Assembly (NCBI RefSeq): GCF_014197015.1
Contig: NZ_JACIET010000001.1
Location: forward strand, 1,860,001-1,924,000
Reading direction: 5' to 3'
DNA from: Niveibacterium umoris
GTDB taxonomy: Bacteria > Pseudomonadota > Gammaproteobacteria > Burkholderiales > Rhodocyclaceae
DNA length: 64,000 nt
This document shows positions 35,006 through 44,413 of this stretch, piece by piece. Within the stretch, counting starts at the first letter, position 1. The number at the start of each line of letters is the position of its first letter. The notes under the pieces are model-generated. The model was not told the DNA's origin. It worked only from the letters and a program-made list of their open reading frames with translations, and ran no database searches. The position numbers and the translations under genes are program-made.

Positions 35006-36133
35006 TCAAACCGGCGCCAGACGCCACAGGCAGGTCACTTCCTGCGCGCGGGCGGCGTGCAGCGGGTCGTCGGCGTCGCTCGCCTTGCCGTGACGCGGAC
35101 GGATGATCTCGCGGCCGATCACTTTCAAACCGGCTTTCTCGATCCACTCGGTCAATTGCTCGCGCGTGCGCAGGCCCAGGTGCTCGGCGAGGTCTGACAG
35201 GATCAGCCAGCCTTCGCCCTTGGGTTCAAGGTGCGCGGTGAGCCCGGCGAGAAAGCCCTTCAGCATGCGGCTGTCGGGGTCGTACACCGCATGTTCGATC
35301 GGCGAACTGGGTTTGGCCGGCACCCAGGGCGGGTTGCAGACGATCAGCGGCGCGCGGCCTTGCGGGAACAGATCGGCCTTCACCACCTCGACACGGTTGG
35401 CGAAACCCAGGCGCTGCATGTTCTCGTTGGCGCAGGCGATGGCGCGTGGATCAGTCTCGGTCGCGACAATGCGCTTGACGCCGCGCTTGGCCAGCATCGC
35501 GGCGATCACGCCGGTGCCGGTGCCGATATCGAAGGCCAGCGCCTCTGCGCCGGTCGGCAAATCGATGCGCGCCACCAGATCGACGTACTCGCCTCGCACC
35601 GGCGAAAACACGCCGTAATACGGGTGGATGCGCGAGCCGAGCGCGGGGATCTCGACGCCCTTCTTGCGCCACTCATGCGCGCCGATCAGCCCCAGCAGTT
35701 CGCGCAGCGAAGTGACATAGCCTTCGTCCGCCGCACCGTAGGCTTCGAGGCAGGCATCGTGCACTTCGGGTGCGCGGCGCAGCGGAATCAGGTGCCCGGC
35801 GTCGAAGGGGATCAGCAGCATGCCCAGCGTGCGGGCGCGCTGGGCCTGGGCCATGCGGTGCAGGTTGAAGGCCTCGGTCGGCGATTGGGCCTGCTTGGCT
35901 TTCTTGCGGTCGGCGCGCCGCGCCATCGCCTGCAGCAGCATGCGGGCGTTCTGGAAATCGCCGCGATAGAGCAGCGCGGTGCCTTCACAGGCCAGCTTGT
36001 AGGCGTTATCCGCGGTGGTGGTGTCGTCAGCAATCACCACCCGCTTGGGCGGCGCGACACCGGCTTCCGAACGCCAGCGCGCGCTGTGCGCGGTGTCAGC
36101 TTCGGACCATTGAATCAGGGGAAAGTCGCTCAC
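35006..36133 (-). CDS. Class I SAM-dependent methyltransferase (NPPW type)
   Basis: A 375-residue protein with an N-terminal ~160-residue extension and a Rossmann methyltransferase domain: SAM-binding DIGTGTG at 202-208, TETDPRA (225-231) and catalytic NPPW at 267-270. The NPPY/W motif indicates N-methylation of an amide or exocyclic amine, as in PrmC, RsmC and N6-adenine enzymes; the exact substrate is not clear. GTG start with AAGGA 6 nt upstream. Confidence 0.85.
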   Translation of the reverse strand: MSDFPLIQWSEADTAHSARWRSEAGVAPPKRVVIADDTTTADNAYKLACEGTALLYRGDFQNARMLLQAMARRADRKKAKQAQSPTEAFNLHRMAQAQRARTLGMLLIPFDAGHLIPLRRAPEVHDACLEAYGAADEGYVTSLRELLGLIGAHEWRKKGVEIPALGSRIHPYYGVFSPVRGEYVDLVARIDLPTGAEALAFDIGTGTGVIAAMLAKRGVKRIVATETDPRAIACANENMQRLGFANRVEVVKADLFPQGRAPLIVCNPPWVPAKPSSPIEHAVYDPDSRMLKGFLAGLTAHLEPKGEGWLILSDLAEHLGLRTREQLTEWIEKAGLKVIGREIIRPRHGKASDADDPLHAARAQEVTCLWRLAPV

Positions 36134-36259
36134 GTGGCGTCCTTTTCGTTATTGGGCAAAGTCCGCGCGGCGCGGACGAAGGGCAGAAGGATAGACCCTT
36201 GCGGCGCGCTGCGGGTCGCTCGCCAGAGCAAATACGGCGCGGTGTGATCCGCCGCGGGC

Positions 36260-36700
36260 TCAGGCGTCGGGCCAGTGGTCGTGGCGCGCGCGGCGTTCGG
36301 TGCGGTAGTTGGTGATCTCCAGCCGGATGCCGTCGGGGTCGCTAAAGTAGGTGGCCCAGTAGTCCGGCGCATAGCCCGGATGCAGGGCAGCCTCGCTGGC
36401 ATCAATGCCTGCTGCGCGTAATTGGCGGCTGGCGGTGATCACGTCGTCCACCGTTTCCACCCGCAGGCACACATGGTGCAGCCCCGGCGCATAGGCGTCG
36501 TGCGCCGAGGCGCTGCGTGCCGGACGGATCACCACCCCGAAGTGGCGGTTGTAGTACTGCACATGCGACTCGCCATGCAGCGTAAAGGTGTTCTTGCGAA
36601 AGCCGAGCACGCCGATCATTGCCCGGTCGTAAAACGCCTCGGCGCGCGGCAAGTCCGACACGCTGAGGTAGAGGTGGTCGAATCCGATGACTTCAGGCAC
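36260..36700 (-). CDS. VOC-family (glyoxalase-like) protein
   Basis: A 146-residue vicinal-oxygen-chelate protein with metal-ligand candidates His9 (GFDHLYL), His at GLHHVCLRVE and Glu in DPDGIRLEIT. VOC proteins include lyases, dioxygenases and resistance proteins; this one cannot be assigned further. GTG start with GGAG 9 nt upstream. Separated from the upstream-transcribed chemoreceptor by about 270 nt. Confidence 0.82.
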   Translation of the reverse strand: MPEVIGFDHLYLSVSDLPRAEAFYDRAMIGVLGFRKNTFTLHGESHVQYYNRHFGVVIRPARSASAHDAYAPGLHHVCLRVETVDDVITASRQLRAAGIDASEAALHPGYAPDYWATYFSDPDGIRLEITNYRTERRARHDHWPDA

Positions 36701-36973
36701 GGGCTGCGCTCCACTTGCGAGACTGCGGCAGTCTGATCTGAGCTCGCCTGGAGGGCAATGCCGCGCACATCAGCGTTTGCACCGTCCCTGGCGAGCTCGA
36801 ACAACGGCCGCGCTTCTTTGCATCGAGCCAACGCGCCACGACTCACGCGCGCCATCGCGCGCGCATGGGTCATATTCCCGTGCGAAGTTGGCTTCAGATC
36901 GCGCGTGAAATCTCGTTAAATGCTTGTGTGACGTTCAGACCCTGCAGCAGTACCTCAGACGAGAGATACACGT

Positions 36974-38635
36974 ATGACGAACATGCTTTCGAACACGTGG
37001 CGGAAGGTCGGCCTTGAGCTGAAGCTGCAAATCCTGATCCAGGGCTTCCTGTTCGTCGTACTGATCGGAGCGCAGCTCTGGATTACGGCGCGCTTCGAGC
37101 AGCAGACACTGAACGCCGCGGCGGTCAGGGCAGCAACGCTTGCCGACGGTGCCATCGATGGTCTGAACACCATGATGGTTGCCAAAGGCAAGGACGATGA
37201 CGTGATACGCGACGAGAAGATCCGCAGCCTCTACATCCAGGAAATCGGTGCGGGGCCCAACATCCGCGAGGTGCGCATCGTTCGCGCCCCCAGCATCGAC
37301 AAGGAGTTCGGCGACGGGCTTGCGCAGGAGCGCCCGCGCGACGACATGGATCGCGGCGTGCTGGCCACCGGCAAGACGGCCACCCGCGTCAGTCTGGGCG
37401 CGGATGGCGCGGCCGAATTGCGGGCTGTCGTGCCCTTCATCGCGGAAAAGACCACGCGCTCCACCAACTGCGTGAAATGCCACGACGCCCAGGTCGGTTC
37501 GGCCATCGGGGCCGCAAGCGTCACCCTCGACATCAAGGACGATCTGGCCCGAATCAGCAGCCTGAATACCTGGATCTGGATCGGCCAGGCAGTACTCCAA
37601 GTCGTGCTGTTCTTCGTCATCGGGTGGATCGTTCGCCGCTTGCTCAGCCAACTGGGTGGGGAGCCGGCCTACGTCATCGACATCGCGACGCGGATTTCCC
37701 GCGGTGACCTGTCGGGTGAGGTGCGCACCCGCCCCGGCGACAACAACAGCTTGCTGGCTGCGATGAGCCGGATGCAGACCGCGCTGCAGGGCATGATCAG
37801 CGGCGCACTGCAGACCGCCATGCAGCTGAACGACGCCGCGCGCGGCCTGGTGGTGTCGTCGCACCAGGTCTTGAGCGCCGCCGAACGCGAGAGCGATGCC
37901 TCGGCCTCGGTGGCGGCAGCGGTGGAAGAGATGACGGTGTGTATCGGACAGATCTCCGAAAACGCGGGCAGCGCGCAGCACCATGCGGCCGCAACCGGGG
38001 CACTGGCCAAGGACGGCTCCACCGCCATGCAGGACGTGATCGTCGAGATGGACAAGATCTCCGAATCCGTGGCGACCTCGTCCGGCGTGATCTCCACGCT
38101 GGGCGAACGTTCGCGCCAGATTTCGGCCATCGTCAATGTCATCAAGGAAATCGCCGACCAGACCAACCTGCTCGCGCTGAATGCCGCAATCGAGGCGGCG
38201 CGCGCCGGCGAACAGGGGCGTGGCTTTGCCGTCGTGGCCGATGAAGTCCGCAAACTGGCTGAGCGCACAAGCCATTCGACGACGGAAATCGCCGCCATGG
38301 TCCAGGCCATCCAGGACGGCACCGCGGATGCGGTTGCAGGCATGGCCAACGGCAGCGCGTGTGTCACCAACGGCGTGCAGCGGGTGGAAACTGCAGATGG
38401 CGCAATGACCAGGATTCAGGAAGGCGTTCAGCAGGTGCTGGCCTCGGTCGACGACATCTCGGCATCGCTGCGCGAGCAGAGCGCGACCAGCAACCTGATC
38501 GCGAGAAACGTCGAAGAGTTCGCGCGCATGAGCGACGAAACCACCCGCGTCATGCGAGAAGTCAATAACTCGGCCGACAGGCTCGAACAACTCGCCGCTG
38601 CGCTGAAGGCCTCGGTTGGGCAGTTCAAGGTGTAG
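36974..38635 (+). CDS. Methyl-accepting chemotaxis protein with c-type haem motif
   Basis: A 553-residue chemoreceptor. TM1 about 19-38, a periplasmic domain about 39-199, TM2 about 200-220, a HAMP-like region, and a cytoplasmic signalling domain with the conserved hairpin tip (about 393-432, containing [15 protein letters not shown]). The periplasmic domain holds CVKCH at 166-170, a CXXCH c-type haem attachment motif, as in DUF3365/Tll0287-like haem sensors. It probably signals redox state, oxygen or NO to the flagellar or other Che pathway. No che genes are adjacent. Confidence 0.9.
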   Translation: MTNMLSNTWRKVGLELKLQILIQGFLFVVLIGAQLWITARFEQQTLNAAAVRAATLADGAIDGLNTMMVAKGKDDDVIRDEKIRSLYIQEIGAGPNIREVRIVRAPSIDKEFGDGLAQERPRDDMDRGVLATGKTATRVSLGADGAAELRAVVPFIAEKTTRSTNCVKCHDAQVGSAIGAASVTLDIKDDLARISSLNTWIWIGQAVLQVVLFFVIGWIVRRLLSQLGGEPAYVIDIATRISRGDLSGEVRTRPGDNNSLLAAMSRMQTALQGMISGALQTAMQLNDAARGLVVSSHQVLSAAERESDASASVAAAVEEMTVCIGQISENAGSAQHHAAATGALAKDGSTAMQDVIVEMDKISESVATSSGVISTLGERSRQISAIVNVIKEIADQTNLLALNAAIEAARAGEQGRGFAVVADEVRKLAERTSHSTTEIAAMVQAIQDGTADAVAGMANGSACVTNGVQRVETADGAMTRIQEGVQQVLASVDDISASLREQSATSNLIARNVEEFARMSDETTRVMREVNNSADRLEQLAAALKASVGQFKV

Positions 38636-38841
38636 CCCGCCCTGATCGCTGCAGCAGTATCCGACCTGCGCGCCGCCGCCCGTTGGCGTATCGGGCTCCG
38701 TTCGTCGGGATGGGCGCTGCCCCGGCGCTCGCCGCCCTGCTCTGCGCTACATCCGCAAGCGGCGTACAGCGAAAACATGCAATGCGGGCACTGCTACCAT
38801 GCGCCGGCGCTTCAACGGATCCGGCACAGGAGGCCACACTG

Positions 38842-40812
38842 ATGGGCACTTGGAGTACCGACGCGTTTGGCAACGACGAGGCGTGCGACTGGGTCTATGA
38901 CCTGGTCGTTACCGAAGACCTGTCGGCCATCGAGGCCGCCATCGACGCGGTGGAACGGGGCCCGGATGCATCCGCCGCGGTCGAAGCGCTGGCGGCTATC
39001 GAAACGATCGCCCGCTTGCGGGGCCACCCCGGCGCGCGCAGCGCCTACACCGAACGGCTCGACGACTGGGTACTCCGCACTCGCCTCATGCCGCCAGAGG
39101 CCCTGATGCAGCGCGCCCTGGCAGCGATCGCGCACATCCTCGGCGAGGATTCCGAACTCAAGGAGCTGTGGGACGAAACGCCTGACGCGCAGGCCTGGAT
39201 CGAATCGGTACGGGCATTGCAGTCCCGCCTGCTCGCACCGCCGGCGCCGCTCGAAGCAGCCCCGGAGGCACACGGCGATCACATCGCCGCGCTGATCCGG
39301 CGTGCGGGCACGATCCGCTTCGCGGTGCCCGACGTCGCCCCCGAGTCCCCAGTAGGTGCGTTGTACAACGCCGTGATGGCTGCCGACGCGCTGAGCGACG
39401 CGGCCCGCGTTCGCGAAATCATTGGCTGGATCTGGCAGCCGGTGGCACAGCTGGGCAAGCCGGGCATCGCGTGGGATCTGGCCGTGCGCGAAGCCAAGAC
39501 CTGGGCGAACGAGGGGCTGCTGGACGAAGCGCTGGCTGGCCTCGAAGCATGGCGCGGCGCAGCGGTCGTGGCCGGGCCGGGGCAGTTCGAGATCCGCGCA
39601 GCCGGGCTCTGCGTGAACGGGCGCGACCTCGACCGCGCCCGCGCGCTGCGTGCAGTGGCCTGCGCCGCAGCGCCCGACCCCAGCCTGTGGCATCTCGACG
39701 CAGCCCTGCTCGAAGCGCGACTCGGTTCGGTCGCCCTGGCGCGCGAGATCCTGGCGACGCATGCCGACGCCTTCGACAACGAAAAGCTCAAGCCGGTGGT
39801 CGACTTCATCCAGGGCATCCTCGCCTGCCGCGACCACGACCCGCTTGCGCTCGACCTGCTGACCCGCGCGAGCGAGGAATACCTCGAAAAGAGCGAGACC
39901 GGCAGCCCCGCATCGTGGTCGCTGTTCTCAATCTGCGCCGGCTGGTGGGCGCTTGCGCTCCACCAGGCAGGCCGCAGCGACGACGCCCGTGCGCTGGTCA
40001 GTGCATTGCGGACGATCCTGCTGCAGCCCTACAACCTGGAGTTGCTGGCCGAACTGAAACAGGCCGGGCTCTTGCCCCCCGGCGCCGAGGCGCCGCCCTG
40101 GCCGCTCCCTGCGCAAGCGCATTCCGTGTTTCAGGCAGGCAGTCGCGACACGACCGACCACGGCGTGTTCAAGACCGTGCAGACGCGCGGGGTGAATGCC
40201 CTGACGCAGGTCGAAGCCTATCGCCGCGACTTCGCCGGCGGCAGCAAACGCTACCCCTTCCTGATCGGCGATGCGGACGACCTTGCGCGTCTGCTCGACG
40301 CGATCGAGCCGGCGGCCGACGGCGGCCGCGCGACCCTGGAACAAGCCCGCGCGCTCGACGCCACCGCCTGGCTTGAACAACACAGCCGCAAGGCCAAACC
40401 GCGCTGGCCGAAAGACGGCCCCGAGCCGGTCAAGATGGTGCTCAGCCAGTTCAAGGGCCTGCCCCAGATCCTCAAACCGGTGATGTTCATCGGTCTCATT
40501 GAACTGGACGACCCCTGCGAGTTGTTCGCGCGCATGGGCTACGGCGACTGGAATGCCTGCCCGCCGCCGCATGTGCATGCCGCGCTGCATCGCCACTGGC
40601 GCGCACAATTCGGCGCCGAGCCGATCGCGATCAGCAACGACGTCGTCGAATACATCGTCGCCAGCCCACCACAATCACGCAGCGAAGCGCTCGACCTCGC
40701 ACGCGCCCACGAAGCCTATTGCCCCGACGTGGTCGAGCAAGGCGTGGGCAGCACCGGCAAGCTCGCCTCGTCGCTGCTCGGTGCGCCCTACTGGTACTTC
40801 TGGTGGGATTGA
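38842..40812 (+). CDS. DUF4259 / DUF4253-like fusion protein
   Basis: A 656-residue soluble protein without signal or TM segments. The N-terminal ~125 residues (MGTWSTDAFGNDEACDWVYDL) match the DUF4259 pattern. The middle ~250 residues are Ala-rich helical, TPR-like. The C-terminus (HVHAALHRHWRAQFGAEP..., AYCPDVVEQG, ending LLGAPYWYFWWD) matches DUF4253. Both families lack a defined function as far as I know. The start has AGGAGG 8 nt upstream; the frame is open from 38683. The two domains in one chain are unusual. Confidence 0.75.
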   Translation: MGTWSTDAFGNDEACDWVYDLVVTEDLSAIEAAIDAVERGPDASAAVEALAAIETIARLRGHPGARSAYTERLDDWVLRTRLMPPEALMQRALAAIAHILGEDSELKELWDETPDAQAWIESVRALQSRLLAPPAPLEAAPEAHGDHIAALIRRAGTIRFAVPDVAPESPVGALYNAVMAADALSDAARVREIIGWIWQPVAQLGKPGIAWDLAVREAKTWANEGLLDEALAGLEAWRGAAVVAGPGQFEIRAAGLCVNGRDLDRARALRAVACAAAPDPSLWHLDAALLEARLGSVALAREILATHADAFDNEKLKPVVDFIQGILACRDHDPLALDLLTRASEEYLEKSETGSPASWSLFSICAGWWALALHQAGRSDDARALVSALRTILLQPYNLELLAELKQAGLLPPGAEAPPWPLPAQAHSVFQAGSRDTTDHGVFKTVQTRGVNALTQVEAYRRDFAGGSKRYPFLIGDADDLARLLDAIEPAADGGRATLEQARALDATAWLEQHSRKAKPRWPKDGPEPVKMVLSQFKGLPQILKPVMFIGLIELDDPCELFARMGYGDWNACPPPHVHAALHRHWRAQFGAEPIAISNDVVEYIVASPPQSRSEALDLARAHEAYCPDVVEQGVGSTGKLASSLLGAPYWYFWWD

Positions 40813-40908
40813 CGCTGCGCGCCCGCGCAAAGCCATTACTAACATAACGCCCCGAGAACGAGGCAAGTCTTCGAGAAACCGGTCTTGACGCGGTCGGAAT
40901 GGGCCCGA

Positions 40909-41750
40909 TCAGCACTCAGACTGTCGGCGATGTTCCAGCTTTCGTTGATGCGGCTGACTGGTTTCGTCCGCAGTCAGCACATCCTTGAGGTAGGAGCAAG
41001 GATCGTAGCCGTTGAGGCGGGCCGATTGCACCGGGCTCATCACGGCAGTAGCGCGTAGTCCGCAGAACAGGCTACCCGGAAAAGCCAGCTCTTGCACCCG
41101 AGCGCAATCGACTGGATCGCTTTCTCGACCCCGTTGCTGTCGATCGGCAGCGCCCCATCCGCGAGATAGCGCGTGAGCGCGCCCCGGCGTTTGAGGCTGT
41201 ACTCGAAGGCCTTGGCCGTCGCCGAACCCTCACCGACTTTATGTCGATGGACGACCGGCCTGCGGTGCTGCGCGTCGGAGGCGGGCCGCGCACGCTACTG
41301 GCGCACGCGCGTCCATCCCCGCGTGTCGAGTACGGTGAACTCGACCTCGATCACACAGAGTACGCCGAAGTGGCGCAGCGCCTCTTCGGCAATCAGACTC
41401 TTGCGGGCGGCGAACAACTCATGGAACTTGCGCCTTGCATGCGCCATGCAGCCGCCCTCGGCGCAAAGCGCCTCCGCCGTACTCGTCGGTCACCAAGGCG
41501 CCACGCCAGTGGCCGAGGAAGTCCCGCGCTGCCGCCCAGCATGGCTCTCGGTGAAGCCGTAGATCACCGCTGGTAGCGGCGCGAAGGCGGTACTGGTGCA
41601 GCCTCACTGACAAGCCCGGTGCGTCTTGCCGGCACCGGGTTTAAGTATCGCCTCCGCCGTCTCAGCCGCGTGTGGCACCGGATACCTGACGAGTTCGGCC
41701 TTGAGCGCAGCAATCAAGGGCATCAACTGCACTCCATACACGCATTCGCG
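40909..41750 (-). pseudogene. Decayed IS66-family transposase
   Basis: In 5'-3' order on the minus strand, shifted frames give ETAEAILKPGAGKTHRA, VIYGFTESHAGR, FLGHWRGALVTDEYGG, MAHARRKFHELFAARKSL, YSLKRRGALTRYLADGALPI followed by DSNGVEKAIQSIALG, and SARLNGYDPCSYLKDVLT. These are successive segments of an IS66 TnpC transposase interrupted by several frameshifts and stops. The N-terminal part and the accessory tnpA/tnpB genes are missing, and I found no terminal inverted repeats. It begins right after malE copy 1. It is a non-functional relic of a mobile element. Confidence 0.85.
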
Positions 41751-41772
41751 GGGCACCTTCCAACCAGCAAAT

Positions 41773-42972
41773 TTACTGGCCAGCAACGATCGCCTTCGCA
41801 GCGGCGTCAAGCGCTTCCTTCGGCTTCTTGCTGCCGGTGGTGATGTCCTTCAGCGCAGTGCTGAGGTTCTTCCAGAAGTACTGCATCTCGGGGTTGTTGG
41901 GCATCGGCCGCCCCGCGAACACGCCTTCCATCGCCTGCCGGATCTGTGTGTCCTGGAAGAAGTCCCAGAACACCGCCTTGCTCGCAGGCACGCCGATCGG
42001 CTTGTCGTCGTTGACCAGCTTGATCCCCTCGGGCGTCAGCAGAAAATTCTCGATCAGGTTGACCGCCGCCGCACGGTTAGGGGACCCCTTGGGCAGCATC
42101 GCACCAAGCACGCCGACGAAGGGCCGTGCAGCCTGGCCCGCCACCGTCGGCAATGGGGCGATGCCGAACTTGATGCCGGCCTTGTTGAGGCCTTCCCACG
42201 CCCAGGGGCCGTTGATCCACATGGCCTGCTTGCCGCTCTTCATCGCCGCTTCGGCATCGGCATACGACAGCGCCGGCTGCACCGCGCCCTGCTTGATCAG
42301 CTTGACCAGGACCTCGGCCCCTTTGACGGCGCCAGCGTGATTGATGCCGGTGTCCTTGCCCAGGTAGTTGCCCAGTAGATCGCGCTGGAACGGGTATCCC
42401 CCGTTGGCCGCCAGCATCGGCCAGGTGAAATACGGGCTCTGGGTTTCCCAACCGACCGCCCGGATACCCTTGGACTTGAGATCCGCCTCGATCTCGGCGA
42501 ATTCTTCGTACGAGCGCGGTGGCTTGTCGATGAGCGCCTTGTTGTAGATCAGCGAGATCGCCTCGACCGCGATCGGGTAGCCCCACTGCTTGCCCTGCGC
42601 GGTGAAACCGTCCCACGCGATCTGCACGATGCCGGTCTTCATCGCGGGCGTCGGCTCGACCGGCGTCAGCCAGCCATTCTTGACCCAGTCGCCGATGCGG
42701 TCGTGCGGCCAGATCCAGATGTCCGGGCCGTTGCCCTTGGCCATCGCAGCCGCGAATGCCTCCGTCGGGTTCTCGGGCGTCTCGACCTTGACCTTGATGC
42801 CGGTCTTTTTGGTGAACTCGTCACCGACCTTCTGCAGGCCCTTGGAACCCTTGTCGTTGTTGATCCAGATGAGGAGCTTGCCGTTTTCCCAGGCAAAGGC
42901 GGGTTGTGCGGCAAGGGCACTGGCGAGGAAGACCCCGGCCAGCAAACTTCTCGTGAGTCGAAAGTGCTTCAT
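41773..42972 (-). CDS. malE: Maltose/maltodextrin-binding protein (copy 1)
   Basis: A 399-residue periplasmic binding protein of the MalE type: signal peptide 1-27, then WENGKLLIWINNDKGSKGL, KVKVETPENPTEAF, DIWIWPHDRIGDW and AMWINGPWAWEG, all typical of MalE. It delivers maltodextrins to a MalFGK importer, but no malF, malG or malK lies nearby. The start at 42972 has AAGGAGA 9 nt upstream; the frame is open to 43203. An IS66 relic follows directly where permease genes might be expected. A paralogue lies beyond purT. Confidence 0.9.
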   Translation of the reverse strand: MKHFRLTRSLLAGVFLASALAAQPAFAWENGKLLIWINNDKGSKGLQKVGDEFTKKTGIKVKVETPENPTEAFAAAMAKGNGPDIWIWPHDRIGDWVKNGWLTPVEPTPAMKTGIVQIAWDGFTAQGKQWGYPIAVEAISLIYNKALIDKPPRSYEEFAEIEADLKSKGIRAVGWETQSPYFTWPMLAANGGYPFQRDLLGNYLGKDTGINHAGAVKGAEVLVKLIKQGAVQPALSYADAEAAMKSGKQAMWINGPWAWEGLNKAGIKFGIAPLPTVAGQAARPFVGVLGAMLPKGSPNRAAAVNLIENFLLTPEGIKLVNDDKPIGVPASKAVFWDFFQDTQIRQAMEGVFAGRPMPNNPEMQYFWKNLSTALKDITTGSKKPKEALDAAAKAIVAGQ

Positions 42973-43063
42973 GGCCAGGCGTCTCCTTTGTTGTGAATCG
43001 AACTTCGGCGGGTGGCGTGCGTAGCGCCACCGGCTTGTTCTCAGAGTGCGGGTACAGCGATGC

Positions 43064-44263
43064 TCAGGCGGTGTGCGGCTTGACGCGGCGGGCGGCTTCC
43101 TTGGCACGTACCCGCGCCGTGTCGGTGTCATCGGCGGTGGCGACTGCAACGCCCATGCGCCGTTTGACGAAGGATTCGGGTTTGCCAAACAGCCGCAGGT
43201 CACTTTCCGGAACGCGCAGCGCGTCGGCTACGCCGTCGAAGACGATGCCTTTGGCATCCACCCCGCCGTAGATTACCGCACTGGCGCCCGGCCGGCGCAG
43301 GGATACATCGACCGGCAAGCCGAGAATCGCACGCGCATGGAGCTCGAATTCGGAGAAACGCTGCGAGGCCAGCGTGACGAGCCCGGTGTCATGCGGTCGC
43401 GGGCTGACTTCCGAGAACCACACCACGTCGCCCTTGACGAAGAGCTCGACACCGAAGAGGCCGCGGCCACCCAGCGCCGCCGTCACTTTGCCGGCGATCT
43501 CGCGGGATCGTTCCAGCGCCACCGTCGACATCGCCATCGGTTGCCAGCTCTCGACATAGTCGCCCGACACCTGAACATGGCCGATCGGGTCGCAGAAAAA
43601 GGTTTGCACTTCGCCGTCGGCGCCGTTCGCACGCACGGTGAGTTGGGTGATCTCGTAGTCAAAGTCGATGAAACCCTCGACGATCACCCGCCCCTGGTTC
43701 ACCCGGCCGCCCTTGGCCGCATAGTCCCAGGCTGCAGCCAGATCTTCCGCCCGCTTGACCAGCGACTGCCCCTTGCCTGACGATGACATCACTGGCTTGA
43801 TCACGCACGGATAGCCGATGCCGCCATCGATCGCCGCGCGCAGCTCGTCCAGCGAATCGGCAAAGGCGTAGGGCGAAGTCGGCAGCCCGAGCTCTTCGGC
43901 CGCGAGGCGACGAATCCCCTCGCGGTGCATCGTGAGTTGTGCCGCGCGCGCGGTCGGGATCACTTCGGCAAGGCCATCGGATTCAATTCGCGCGAGTTCG
44001 TCGGTCGCAATGGCTTCGATCTCCGGCACGATCAGCGCCGGGCGTTCCTGTTCAACCATGGCGCGCACCACGGCCGCATCGGTCATGTCGATAGCGTGCC
44101 AGCGATGGGCCACCTGGTGACCGGGGGCGTGCGGGTAACGATCAACAGCGATGACTTCACAGCCGAGCCGCTGCAACGCAATGATGACTTCCTTGCCGAG
44201 TTCGCCGGCGCCAAGCAGCATCACGCGGGTAGCCGATGCGGTCAGCGGGGTTCCGAGGGTCAT
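43064..44263 (-). CDS. purT: Formate-dependent phosphoribosylglycinamide formyltransferase
   Basis: A 399-residue ATP-grasp enzyme that formylates GAR using formate and ATP in purine synthesis. The N-terminal substrate-binding part has [13 protein letters not shown] (14-26) and [12 protein letters not shown]; the ATP-grasp part has [16 protein letters not shown] and [14 protein letters not shown]. Start ATG 44263 with GGAGAG upstream; the frame extends to 44296. It is a housekeeping gene sitting between two malE paralogues on the same strand. Confidence 0.95.
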   Translation of the reverse strand: MTLGTPLTASATRVMLLGAGELGKEVIIALQRLGCEVIAVDRYPHAPGHQVAHRWHAIDMTDAAVVRAMVEQERPALIVPEIEAIATDELARIESDGLAEVIPTARAAQLTMHREGIRRLAAEELGLPTSPYAFADSLDELRAAIDGGIGYPCVIKPVMSSSGKGQSLVKRAEDLAAAWDYAAKGGRVNQGRVIVEGFIDFDYEITQLTVRANGADGEVQTFFCDPIGHVQVSGDYVESWQPMAMSTVALERSREIAGKVTAALGGRGLFGVELFVKGDVVWFSEVSPRPHDTGLVTLASQRFSEFELHARAILGLPVDVSLRRPGASAVIYGGVDAKGIVFDGVADALRVPESDLRLFGKPESFVKRRMGVAVATADDTDTARVRAKEAARRVKPHTA

Positions 44264-44362
44264 GGATCTCTCCGGAGGATGAAAGCTGCGGATCATGCCC
44301 CCGCGCTGGAAACTCGGCCACCCCGGCGGTCAAACCATGTCGCTGAAGCATCGCGGTCGACG

Positions 44363-44390
44363 AAAAACGCCCGCCGTGCGGCGGGCGTTT
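44363..44390 (-). terminator. Terminator of malE copy 2
   Basis: An 11-bp stem AAACGCCCGCC / GGCGGGCGTTT with a 4-nt loop, followed on the minus strand by TTTTT. It lies just downstream of the malE copy 2 stop and before purT. Confidence 0.88.
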
Positions 44391-44413
44391 CATGGCCAGT
44401 CAGGCCTTTGCGA

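Noticed and set aside
36917-36950. Sigma-28 (flagellar) promoter before the chemoreceptor
   Set aside because: TAAA is present at 36917, but the -10 does not match GCCGATAA at the expected spacing.
41626-42378. A 250-codon plus-strand frame across the IS66 relic and malE
   Set aside because: Spans two unrelated features; the malE reading on the other strand is clear.
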